A stretch of 41,043 bases of DNA from Flavobacteriales bacterium. Lineage in GTDB: Bacteria > Bacteroidota > Bacteroidia > Flavobacteriales > Flavobacteriaceae. Below, piece by piece: positions 9,795-18,379 of the stretch; positions within the stretch are counted from its first letter, which is position 1; every line of letters begins with the position of its first letter. The notes below the pieces were generated by a model. That model was not told the DNA's origin, ran no database searches, and saw only the letters and a list, made by a program, of their open reading frames with translations. The stretch lies in NCBI GenBank assembly GCA_024229195.1, contig JAAESS010000005.1, positions 1 through 41,043 on the forward strand. The letters are read 5' to 3'. Both the position numbers and the translations under genes were made by a program.

Positions 9795-10718
9795 TTAGTC
9801 AAGTGTGATATTAAGACCAATCAACCAGTATGACTGAAGGTCGTTATCCACGTTGCCAAGCGTTACATCAGGATCAACATCTCGGTAATAGTTAAATGCT
9901 TCCTGCTTATTTTTCCTCAAACCAAAGTCAAAACCGACACCGAGAGATTTCCAGAATGTGTAACTAAAGGAATTAGTCCATGTATAATTGGAATAATCAG
10001 AACCCTCATAGCTCATAAAAACGGAAAGATTTGACTTCAAATTCAAACCACCAAATGATCTGGTATAATCAGCGACTACCTTAGCACCAAAGGATGAATC
10101 GTATTCTGCATCTCCGCTGCTAAACACGAAATTGTAGTTGGCAGGATGGATCACAACGGTCAGTTCAGGAAGTGGTGTCCAGGTACCACCAACACCTATA
10201 TCAAGAAAACCAGGATCGTTGAAATTCTGGATCAGCGTTGAACGATATTCCATCAAAGCAGAAACTGCAAAGTTTTTGGCAACTTTATACCCATAAAGTG
10301 AACTCAGACTGAAAACATCTGTTGCAACCTCGTAAGCATCGCTATCTGTAGGATCATCTTCATCATCAAACTTTACCCATCCAATATTTATGTTTGTAGA
10401 ATTTTTCCAAAAATATTTTTCTTCAATAAGATCTGCGTAAGCATTTAAGTTGATACCAAAATTACCAACGGAAGAATTAGGCGCATCTTTTGAATACCAA
10501 TTGTTGAATCCTGAAATGCTACCACCGATTGTTCCGGTCGCTTTTATTCTCCAGCCTGGTAAGGCATCAATCTGTCCTTGAATGGCATCTGCTTTACCTT
10601 GTAAAACAGCTATAGAATCATTTTTTTCTTTTTGAAGGGCTTTGAGCTCCTCTTTTGTTTGTGATGTAACACTGTTAAGTCCGAAGACTACACAGATGAT
10701 TAGTAGTAGTTTTTTCAT
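9795..10718 (-). CDS. DUF3078 domain-containing protein (secreted / outer-membrane associated)
   Basis: 307 aa; signal peptide MKKLLLIICVVFGLNSVTSQ, GWRIKATGTIGGSISGFNNWYSKDAPNSSVGNFGINLNAYADL typical of DUF3078. Confidence 0.8.
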   Translation of the reverse strand: MKKLLLIICVVFGLNSVTSQTKEELKALQKEKNDSIAVLQGKADAIQGQIDALPGWRIKATGTIGGSISGFNNWYSKDAPNSSVGNFGINLNAYADLIEEKYFWKNSTNINIGWVKFDDEDDPTDSDAYEVATDVFSLSSLYGYKVAKNFAVSALMEYRSTLIQNFNDPGFLDIGVGGTWTPLPELTVVIHPANYNFVFSSGDAEYDSSFGAKVVADYTRSFGGLNLKSNLSVFMSYEGSDYSNYTWTNSFSYTFWKSLGVGFDFGLRKNKQEAFNYYRDVDPDVTLGNVDNDLQSYWLIGLNITLD

Positions 10719-10744
10719 GGGGAACGAAATTTTTTTAGTAGATG

Positions 10745-10774
10745 CAAAAATAACTAAAATAGACTATAAACAAA
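10745..10774 (-). promoter_or_regulatory. Bacteroidota-type promoter upstream of the DUF3078 gene
   Basis: On the minus strand TTTG (10774-10771) ... 18 bp ... TATTTTTG (10752-10745). Confidence 0.5.
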
Positions 10775-10778
10775 GCGT

Positions 10779-11288
10779 CTATTTTATCTTTTTGTATAAT
10801 GGAACGCTAGAACAAGCCTCTCCGAACATTAGTGAGCTTACTACAGGGACCAATCTTTGACACATAAGCGCGTAAGCTGAGTCCGGAATCTGTTTATTTG
10901 AACACCCTTTTATAATGACAGGAACTCCTTTAAATTGATCCATTGGGATATCCATAATGATTTCTTGAAAAACCATATTTTCAAGAAGGTTGAGATCACC
11001 AATGATAAATTTTTTTGAAAAAGGAGCTAATTCCGTACTGATCAATAAATAAGCCCAGGAGGGTATAATGGCGTCAGTGGAACAAGTGACGGCAACATAT
11101 TGATTGAGGTATTGTTTCCAATTATGTTGTTTTACTGAATCTCTGAATTCTTTTTCTTTTAGGATAAAACCTTCGTATAACCATGCGCTGATATCCAATA
11201 AAACTCTTTTCCCTTCTGGATAAAAATCCTCTAGATCCAGGGTCACAATTTTGCTGTTCGCAACTCTATTTACTATTTCTCCCGACAT
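10779..11288 (-). CDS. DUF2480 family protein
   Basis: 169 aa; EIVNRVANSKIVTLDLEDFYPEGKRVLLDISAWLYEGFILKEKEFR matches the family pattern I recognise; located in the Suf-associated gene cluster. Confidence 0.8.
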   Translation of the reverse strand: MSGEIVNRVANSKIVTLDLEDFYPEGKRVLLDISAWLYEGFILKEKEFRDSVKQHNWKQYLNQYVAVTCSTDAIIPSWAYLLISTELAPFSKKFIIGDLNLLENMVFQEIIMDIPMDQFKGVPVIIKGCSNKQIPDSAYALMCQRLVPVVSSLMFGEACSSVPLYKKIK

Positions 11289-11326
11289 ATCAAAAATAAA
11301 AGGTTATACTAATGCTGGTAATAAGC

Positions 11327-11647
11327 TCATAGAAAGCCCAACTCAAGTTTTGCTTCTTCACTCATCATATCCTGGGTCCAGGTGGGGTCAAAAGTAATCT
11401 CAACCTCTGCATTTCTCACTTCTTCTATGGAACGGATTTTTTCCTCTACTTCCATTGGAAGTGTTTCAGCAACAGGACAGTTGGGTGAAGTAAGCGTCAT
11501 TAAGACCTTGACATCCATATCTTCATTTACAAATACGTCATAGATCAGTCCTAATTCGTAGATGTCAACCGGAATTTCAGGATCAAAGATGGTCTTGATC
11601 ACTTCAACAATCTTTTCTCCAAGATCTTCCTTTATTTTATTATCCAT
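11327..11647 (-). CDS. DUF59 / MIP18-family Fe-S assembly protein (SufT-like)
   Basis: 106 aa; TIFDPEIPVDIYELGLIYDV...MTLTSPNCPVAETLP...FDPTWTQDMMSEEAKLELGFL. Confidence 0.9.
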   Translation of the reverse strand: MDNKIKEDLGEKIVEVIKTIFDPEIPVDIYELGLIYDVFVNEDMDVKVLMTLTSPNCPVAETLPMEVEEKIRSIEEVRNAEVEITFDPTWTQDMMSEEAKLELGFL

Positions 11648-11718
11648 GGCAATTCTTTAAAATCATTCTAAATAAGGGTAAAGATACGTCAATGAAACTT
11701 TACGACAAAATGTCCTAA

Positions 11719-12141
11719 TCAAGCATTTTTCGATTTATGCGCCAATGCAAGTAGCTTGATTTGCTTGACCATAGACAGTAATCCATTGGCTCTGGTAGGC
11801 GATAAATGATCTTTTAATCCGATGGAATCGATAAAATATGGATCTGTACCCAGAATATTATCAGCAGTCTGATCATTGTACACTTTTAAAAGTAAAGAAA
11901 TGATCCCTTTCGTCAGAATGGCGTCACTGTCAGCAGAGAAATGCATCTTTCCATCTTCATAATCTGCATGAAGCCATACTTTGGACTGGCAACCTCTGAT
12001 GAGATTATCTTCAGATTTATTGACCTCCTCTATTTGAGGAAGGGATTTTCCGTTTTCTATGATAAATTCATATCGTTGCATCCAGTCATCAAATAGATCG
12101 AAGTCTTCGATAATTTCTTCTTGTATTTCTTTAATAGTCAT
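11719..12141 (-). CDS. sufE: SufE family Fe-S assembly protein
   Basis: 140 aa; IEDFDLFDDWMQRYEFIIENGKSLP, NLIRGCQSKVWL (conserved Cys), FSADSDAILTKGIISLLLKVY. Confidence 0.92.
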   Translation of the reverse strand: MTIKEIQEEIIEDFDLFDDWMQRYEFIIENGKSLPQIEEVNKSEDNLIRGCQSKVWLHADYEDGKMHFSADSDAILTKGIISLLLKVYNDQTADNILGTDPYFIDSIGLKDHLSPTRANGLLSMVKQIKLLALAHKSKNA

Positions 12142-12148
12142 ATTTAAA

Positions 12149-12170
12149 ACTTATTTTTGCAAAAATAAGT
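12149..12170. promoter_or_regulatory. Perfect 22-bp palindrome between divergent sufE and PfkB-kinase genes, containing two opposed TAnnTTTG -7 boxes
   Basis: ACTTATTTTTGCAAAAATAAGT is exactly self-complementary; it contains TATTTTTG (+, 12152-12159) and CAAAAATA (-7 on the minus strand, 12160-12167). Confidence 0.6.
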
Positions 12171-12183
12171 AATTTGTACTGAT

Positions 12184-13113
12184 ATGGGAAAACTTTTAAT
12201 CGTAGGGACAGTCGCTTTTGATGCCATTGAAACTCCTTTTGGAAAGACTGATAAAATATTAGGAGGAGCCGGAACTTATATAGGACTTTCGGCCTCTCAT
12301 TTTGGTGTTGAATCTGGCTTGATATCGGTAGTTGGAGGAGATTTCCCTGAAGAGTATTTACAAATGCTCAGAGATAAAAATGTTGATACATCCGGAGTAG
12401 AGATGATCAAAGAGGGAAAGACCTTCTTTTGGAGTGGAAAATATGATTACAATTTGGATACCAGGGACACACTTGTCACGGATCTTAATGTGCTGGCTGA
12501 TTTTAATCCGGTGGTGTCTGAAAATTTCACAGATTGTGACTTTTTGATGTTGGGAAATTTGCACCCAGCAGTTCAGATGTCTGTGATCAAACAAATTCCT
12601 AAACGTCCTAAATTAGTTGTGCTCGATACCATGAATTTTTGGATGGACAACACCATGGATGAATTGTTGGAGGTCATCGGGAAAGTTGATGTGATTACGA
12701 TAAATGACGAAGAAGCAAGACAACTTAGTGGAGAATATTCTTTGGTAAAAGCAGCGCAAAAGATCCATAAAATGGGACCTGAATATGTCGTGATCAAGAA
12801 AGGCGAAAATGGTGCATTGTTGTTTCATGATAGTGAAATCTTTTTTGCGCCGGCACTTCCATTGGAAGAAATATTTGATCCAACCGGGGCAGGAGACACT
12901 TTTGCAGGAGGGTTTATTGGATATTTGGCAAGTACGCATGATATTTCTTTTGACAATATGAAAAGAGCCGTAATTTACGGATCTAATCTAGCTTCTTTTT
13001 GTGTTGAAAGGTTTGGGACAGAAAGAATGCTGAATTTAGAACAGAAAGAAATTCAAAAAAGATTAAAACAATTCAAACAATTGACTCAGTTCGAAATAGA
13101 ATTAACACAGTAA
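12184..13113 (+). CDS. PfkB family carbohydrate/nucleoside kinase
   Basis: 309 aa; GGAGTYIGLSASHFG, C-terminal signature DPTGAGDTFAGGFIGYLA. Confidence 0.92.
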   Translation: MGKLLIVGTVAFDAIETPFGKTDKILGGAGTYIGLSASHFGVESGLISVVGGDFPEEYLQMLRDKNVDTSGVEMIKEGKTFFWSGKYDYNLDTRDTLVTDLNVLADFNPVVSENFTDCDFLMLGNLHPAVQMSVIKQIPKRPKLVVLDTMNFWMDNTMDELLEVIGKVDVITINDEEARQLSGEYSLVKAAQKIHKMGPEYVVIKKGENGALLFHDSEIFFAPALPLEEIFDPTGAGDTFAGGFIGYLASTHDISFDNMKRAVIYGSNLASFCVERFGTERMLNLEQKEIQKRLKQFKQLTQFEIELTQ

Positions 13114-13125
13114 CTTCTTATAAAA

Positions 13126-15018
13126 ATGAGTGATGCTATAAAACATGAATGTGGAATTGCAATGGTTAGATTGCTAAAACCACTTCAGTATTATAAAGAC
13201 AAATACGGTACCGTTTTTTATGGAATCAATAAGATGTACTTGTTGATGGAAAAGCAACACAATAGAGGTCAGGACGGGGCCGGATTTGCGAGTATTAAAT
13301 TTGATGTAGACCCGGGAACCAGATATATAAGCAGGGTCAGGTCAAATGAGCAACAACCCATTCAGGATGTTTATGCCAAGATCAATTCTCGATTAAACGG
13401 AGTGATGAAGGAACATCCAGAAAAAGCAAATGACTTGGACTGGCAATTGACTCATATGCCCTATTTAGGGAATGTATACCTTGGTCATGTTCGTTACGGA
13501 ACTTTCGGGAACAACAGTATTGAAAGCGTACACCCTTTTTTAAGACAAAATAACTGGAAACATAAAAACCTTATCGTTGCCGGGAATTTTAATATGACCA
13601 ACTCCGGGGAATTATTGAAGGAGCTTATTGAACTGGGACAACATCCTAAGGAATATACGGACACCGTAACGGTCATGGAAAAAATAGGACATTTTTTGGA
13701 TGATGAAGTATTGGATTTATATTATAAATTCAAGCAGGACGGAATCAGCAAAAAAGATGCCTCTCCTTTGATTGCTAAGGAATTAAATATTCAAAAAATA
13801 TTAAAAAGAGCTTCTAAAAACTGGGACGGAGGCTATGCCATGGCTGGGATGATTGGGCATGGAGATGCTTTTGTACTTAGAGATCCTGCCGGGATCAGAC
13901 CTGCATACTTTTATAAAGATGACGAAGTTGTAGTTGTAGCTTCAGAGAGACCTGTTATTCAAACCGTGTTTAATGTTGATATCGATCAAGTAAAAGAGAT
14001 CAAGCGAGCACATGCCTTGATTATTAAAAAGGACGGAGAGGTAAGTATGGAAAAGGTTACAGACGAACTTCCTAAAAAATCTTGCTCATTCGAAAGAATT
14101 TATTTCTCTCGTGGAAGTGATGCTTCCATCTACCAGGAAAGAAAAATGTTAGGAAAATATATCTTTCCTAAGGTTTTAGAATCGATCAAAAACGATATTT
14201 CCAATTCAGTCTTTTCTTATATTCCTAATACCGCTGAAACTTCATTTTATGGCATGACAGAGGCTGCTGAAGAATATTTGAATGAGCACAAATTACAAAC
14301 TATATTAAACGGGAATAAAAACATTTCGGCTAAAAAGCTGACAGAAATTTTATCTGAAAGACCAAGAATTGAAAAGATAGCGATAAAGGATGCCAAGTTA
14401 AGAACCTTTATTACTGATGATAACAGTAGAGATGACTTGGTGGCGCATGTATATGATGTGACTTACGGTGTTGTAAAACCATCGGATAATCTGGTGATTA
14501 TCGATGATAGTATTGTAAGAGGGACCACTTTAAAAAAGAGTATTATTAAAATATTGGATAGACTAGGTCCAAAAAAGATCATAGTTGTTTCTTCTGCTCC
14601 ACAGATCAGATATCCGGACTGTTATGGAATCGACATGGCTCGTATTGATGAGTTTATCGCGTTTAAGGCTACCTTGGAACTTCTTAAGGACACAGATCAA
14701 TATCATATTATCGATGATGTATATCTTAAATGTAAGGCAAGTTTAAATGAAAGCAGTCCTGAAAATTATGTAAAGGAGATCTATGCTCCTTTTACACCGG
14801 AACAGATTTCTGATAAAATTGCAGAATTGTTAAAAACTGACACGATCAAGGCTGATGTAAAGATCATTTTTCAGTCTATTGAGAACCTGCATAAAGCCTG
14901 TCCGGATAATAAGGGAGATTGGTATTTTACAGGAGATTTTCCAACCCCAGGAGGCATAAAAGTAGTAAATAAAGCTTTTATGAATTTTTATGAGGGTAAA
15001 AAAGTACGCGCTTATTAA
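13126..15018 (+). CDS. Amidophosphoribosyltransferase-like protein (PurF family, long form)
   Basis: 630 aa; MSDAIKHECGIAMV (propeptide plus candidate catalytic Cys), NRGQDGAGF, HVRYGTFG, PRPP-site motif LVIIDDSIVRGTTLKKSI, ISSAPQIRYPDCYGIDM-like segment. Confidence 0.88.
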   Translation: MSDAIKHECGIAMVRLLKPLQYYKDKYGTVFYGINKMYLLMEKQHNRGQDGAGFASIKFDVDPGTRYISRVRSNEQQPIQDVYAKINSRLNGVMKEHPEKANDLDWQLTHMPYLGNVYLGHVRYGTFGNNSIESVHPFLRQNNWKHKNLIVAGNFNMTNSGELLKELIELGQHPKEYTDTVTVMEKIGHFLDDEVLDLYYKFKQDGISKKDASPLIAKELNIQKILKRASKNWDGGYAMAGMIGHGDAFVLRDPAGIRPAYFYKDDEVVVVASERPVIQTVFNVDIDQVKEIKRAHALIIKKDGEVSMEKVTDELPKKSCSFERIYFSRGSDASIYQERKMLGKYIFPKVLESIKNDISNSVFSYIPNTAETSFYGMTEAAEEYLNEHKLQTILNGNKNISAKKLTEILSERPRIEKIAIKDAKLRTFITDDNSRDDLVAHVYDVTYGVVKPSDNLVIIDDSIVRGTTLKKSIIKILDRLGPKKIIVVSSAPQIRYPDCYGIDMARIDEFIAFKATLELLKDTDQYHIIDDVYLKCKASLNESSPENYVKEIYAPFTPEQISDKIAELLKTDTIKADVKIIFQSIENLHKACPDNKGDWYFTGDFPTPGGIKVVNKAFMNFYEGKKVRAY

Positions 15019-15033
15019 GACTAAAAATAAATT

Positions 15034-15519
15034 ATGAAAGTATCGAAATCAATTTGTATTCAATTTACATTAGCTGTTTTATCTGTTATTGTTTTTGGTT
15101 GTAAATCTCAAAGTCTTGAAACTAGTGCACCATTCGATATTTATGAGAAAACTTATTTTTATTGGGTCGATAGTAAAAAGGGAACAGAAGGCACAACAAT
15201 AAGACTTGCCGGTCGCACCCAATCATTGAATATTTCATTTTCGAAATTGTATTTTCAAAATCATGAATATACGATTGTTCCTCAATTTAATAGTCAGGGA
15301 TTTATCATTGAAGGAACTTTTTCAAAATTCAGAAAAAAAGAGATGATTATGCATAGAGACCCTGCTGAAGAATTTGGAAATGAAATCCCACAAATAGAAA
15401 AAAAGATTCCCTTCGACCTAGAGAATGATGAAGCAATTTTACTTTATTCCATAAACGGTATGGAAGGATACCATAAAGTTAAAGGTATCAAGGAACTCGA
15501 TAAAGTTTTGATGCCTTAA
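15034..15519 (+). CDS. Hypothetical lipoprotein
   Basis: 161 aa; lipoprotein signal MKVSKSICIQFTLAVLSVIVFGC; 16 nt downstream of the PurF-like gene, same strand. Confidence 0.65.
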   Translation: MKVSKSICIQFTLAVLSVIVFGCKSQSLETSAPFDIYEKTYFYWVDSKKGTEGTTIRLAGRTQSLNISFSKLYFQNHEYTIVPQFNSQGFIIEGTFSKFRKKEMIMHRDPAEEFGNEIPQIEKKIPFDLENDEAILLYSINGMEGYHKVKGIKELDKVLMP

Positions 15520-15948
15520 TTAGACATTAAAACTGAGACCAACAGCCCCATGGTTTCCGAGCTCGGCGTATATACCTACTTTTTTTGTGACAAAGTATCG
15601 AAAGCCAACATAACCGGCTAAACCGATTTTTTCATTTGATACATAACCAAGTTCAGCTCCTGGGTAAATATCAAATTTACTGGGTAAGTCAAAAACAATT
15701 CCAAGATGGACGTGCGTTCTGGCATAGATGAAATAATCATTTTCTTCATTATCAAAATAGACTGTGCCTCCGGCACCAATAGAAAAGAGTTCACTTAGTC
15801 CATAATCGTAAGTAGCTTTAATACCATTTCCCAGGCCATAGGCTTCATATCCAATATTAAATTTTTTGTCACCTTTTCCGTCATAAGATTGTCCATTGAC
15901 AGCGATAACACACATAAAAAAAGCAAGTACAAATAATAAATTTTTCAT
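15520..15948 (-). CDS. DUF6646-like small outer-membrane beta-barrel protein
   Basis: 142 aa; signal peptide MKNLLFVLAFFMCVIAVNGQ, then amphipathic beta-strand pattern ending in GAVGLSFNV. Confidence 0.65.
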   Translation of the reverse strand: MKNLLFVLAFFMCVIAVNGQSYDGKGDKKFNIGYEAYGLGNGIKATYDYGLSELFSIGAGGTVYFDNEENDYFIYARTHVHLGIVFDLPSKFDIYPGAELGYVSNEKIGLAGYVGFRYFVTKKVGIYAELGNHGAVGLSFNV

Positions 15949-16280
15949 AGCAAAAGTTTAAAGGATTAAACTCCTAGTTAATAACGAAAATCAAGCTTGA
16001 ATATTGTATTTTTTTATGTCAAAATTCCTGCTATTTAGCAATCATTAAATTAGAAGAAGCGGTCTGGTTTTAAGATGGGAAAAATACATGATTTGAAGGT
16101 TTTCATAGTCTTAAATTTTCATTCCGAAAACATGGGCCTGAATATACTATTCGACTGTAAGGGTATAATGGATTTGCGTCTAATAGAGGGTGTGAAGAGA
16201 TTTTTAAATTCTAAAACCAACTGATAGCTAGATAGATATTTAAGATTTTATTAACAGTTGAAACTATTTTGAAAATTAAG

Positions 16281-16296
16281 TTGGCACGAAAATTGA
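16281..16296 (+). promoter_or_regulatory. Sigma54-like -24/-12 element
   Basis: TTGGCACGAAAATTGA matches TTGGCAC-N5-TTGC with GG and G twelve bp apart; the -12 C is replaced by A. Confidence 0.4.
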
Positions 16297-16307
16297 TTTC
16301 TTGTTAT

Positions 16308-16631
16308 AGATTGTCTAAAGGTTTTATCTCCTCTCAAAATAACAAACTTTAACATTAGATTATGATAATTTGGAAAAAGAAGGAATTATTTTTGTAACCG
16401 AAGAAAGAATTAAATGGCGGTTGAGAAAAGTGATTTTCTTAGATAAGAAAAATACATCAAAAAGAAGCTAATGTTCTTGTTTGATTGATAACAAAGCGGT
16501 TAGAAAAGCGTTAGAAAATTTAAGAAGAATTTAGAAACGCAAGGAAGATATTTAAAATAAGGTTTGGTTAGTTGATTTTGGTTGATTTATTTCAACCAAA
16601 CTTCGCCCCGAGAGATCGGGGCGATTTTTTT
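16308..16631 (+). ncRNA. Candidate structured small RNA (~320 nt) in a long intergenic region
   Basis: No substantial ORF; bounded by a sigma54-like element upstream and a strong intrinsic terminator downstream on the same strand; internal helices include 16508-16540 (GCGTT-AGA-AAATT ... AATTT-AGA-AACGC) and TTTTCTT-AGAT-AAGAAAA. 5' end estimated from the promoter-like motif. Confidence 0.45.
16604..16631 (+). terminator. Intrinsic terminator, 8-bp GC-rich stem with GAGA (GNRA) tetraloop and U-tract
   Basis: CGCCCCGA-GAGA-TCGGGGCG-A-TTTTTTT; the T-run is on the + strand only. Confidence 0.85.
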
Positions 16632-16647
16632 GGATTAAATTCACTGT

Positions 16648-18201
16648 TTAAAGATCAAATTTTATGCCTTGCGCCAATGGTAAATCAGCAGTATAATTAA
16701 TCGTATTGGTTTGTCTTCTCATATAAACCTTCCAAGCATCTGAACCTGATTCACGGCCACCTCCGGTTTCTTTTTCTCCACCAAATGCACCACCTATCTC
16801 GGCTCCTGAAGTACCTATATTTACATTGGCTATTCCGCAGTCAGAACCTGATACTGATAAAAATAATTCAGCTTCTCGTAAATTATTAGTCATAATTGCC
16901 GAGCTAAGCCCCTGAACAACTCCATTTTGGATGTCAATTGCATTTTGAAGATCACCTGAATATTTCAGGAGGTATAGAATAGGGGCAAAAGTTTCATGCT
17001 GAACTATTTGAAAATTGTTTTGCGCTTCTGCAATGGCAGGCTTTACATAACATCCACTTTCAAATCCTTCACCATCAAGTTGACCACCGGGAAGTAAGAG
17101 TTTTCCGCCTTCTTCAATGACTCTTTCAAGTGCCTCTATGTACATCTTAACAGCCTCTTGGTCGATCAAAGGACCAACGTGGTTGTTTTCGTCTAAAGGA
17201 TTTCCAATACGTAATTGAGCATAAGCTTCTACTAAGGCATTTTTTACCTTATCATAGATACTATCATGGATGATCAACCTTCTCGTTGAAGTACATCTTT
17301 GTCCGGCAGTTCCAACTGCACCAAATACAGCTCCTATAATTGTCATTTTAATATCAGCATCCGGACTAACGATAATCGCATTATTACCTCCCAATTCTAA
17401 AAGTGACTTTCCTAATCGTGCAGCCACTTTTTGCGCAACAATTTTTCCCATTCTGATAGAGCCTGTTGCTGAAACCAAAGGAATTCTTTTGTCTGTTGTA
17501 AGCATTTCACCAACTCGATAATCACCATTAATCAAACAAGATATGCCTTCAGGAAGATTATTGGCCTTCATAACCGAAGCCGCAATATGCTGGCATGCGA
17601 TACCACAAAGTGGTGTTTTTTCACTTGGTTTCCAAACGCAAACATCACCACAAATCCATGCTAAAGCAGTATTCCATGCCCAAACAGCTACTGGAAAATT
17701 AAAGGCTGAAATGATTCCGACTATCCCTAAAGCGTGATATTGTTCATACATTCTATGACCTGGTCTTTCACTATGCATAGTTAGTCCGTGAAGTTGTCTT
17801 GATAATCCAACTGCAAAATCACAGATATCGATCATTTCCTGTACTTCTCCTAAACCTTCTTGTAAGCTTTTTCCCATTTCATAGGAAACAAGTTTACCAA
17901 GAGGTTCCTTGACCTCCCTTAGTTTTTCTCCAAATTGTCTTACAACCTCTCCTCTTTGAGGTGCAGGGATCGTTCTCCAATGCTTGAAAGCATCTGAGGC
18001 TGTGCTCATGACTCTTTCGTAATCCTCTGGAGAGGTAGTGCTTACTTTTGCAATTAATTTTCCGTCTACCGGAGAATATGAAGAGATTGAATCTCCATTG
18101 GCAAAAAATTCTGAACCTGTTGAACTTCCTTTATTGATATCCTCAATACCTAATTCTTTCAAAGCCTCTTTGATTCCAAAATCAGTAGCAACTATACCCA
18201 T
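16648..18201 (-). CDS. Aldehyde dehydrogenase, ALDH7 / alpha-aminoadipic-semialdehyde dehydrogenase-like
   Basis: 517 aa; FNFPVAVWAWNTALAWICGDVCVWKPSEKTPL, ELGGNNAIIV, FGAVGTAGQRCTSTRRL (catalytic Cys), GGAFGGEKETGGGRESGSDAWKVYMRRQTNTINY. Confidence 0.93.
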   Translation of the reverse strand: MGIVATDFGIKEALKELGIEDINKGSSTGSEFFANGDSISSYSPVDGKLIAKVSTTSPEDYERVMSTASDAFKHWRTIPAPQRGEVVRQFGEKLREVKEPLGKLVSYEMGKSLQEGLGEVQEMIDICDFAVGLSRQLHGLTMHSERPGHRMYEQYHALGIVGIISAFNFPVAVWAWNTALAWICGDVCVWKPSEKTPLCGIACQHIAASVMKANNLPEGISCLINGDYRVGEMLTTDKRIPLVSATGSIRMGKIVAQKVAARLGKSLLELGGNNAIIVSPDADIKMTIIGAVFGAVGTAGQRCTSTRRLIIHDSIYDKVKNALVEAYAQLRIGNPLDENNHVGPLIDQEAVKMYIEALERVIEEGGKLLLPGGQLDGEGFESGCYVKPAIAEAQNNFQIVQHETFAPILYLLKYSGDLQNAIDIQNGVVQGLSSAIMTNNLREAELFLSVSGSDCGIANVNIGTSGAEIGGAFGGEKETGGGRESGSDAWKVYMRRQTNTINYTADLPLAQGIKFDL

Positions 18202-18379
18202 ATTGTATATTTTGTTTTAATGTTCGTCTTATTAGTATGTGCCAGCATTGCACATTTGAATGTAAAATTAATAGGATTTAGCTTAAGAATTAAGGATTAT
18301 TAAAAAAACTTTAAAAATAATTAGATCAAAATATGATATTCTTAAAAGCCTAAGAGAAAATTAAAGGAGAGAAAGGGAA

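Noticed and set aside
12358-12939. Overlapping minus-strand ORFs inside the PfkB gene (78, 74 and 108 aa)
   Set aside because: Entirely antisense to a well-supported kinase, low-complexity composition, no recognisable domain.
16362-16397. Micro-ORF MIIWKKKELFL in the intergenic region as the real gene product
   Set aside because: Only 11 codons, no supporting conservation visible from a single sequence; kept as an alternative for the ncRNA candidate but not called.
18238-18256. Second sigma54-like element (TGGCACAT on the minus strand) upstream of the ALDH gene
   Set aside because: No TTG(C) at the -12 spacing; better seen as a short TGTGC...GCACA dyad of unknown significance.
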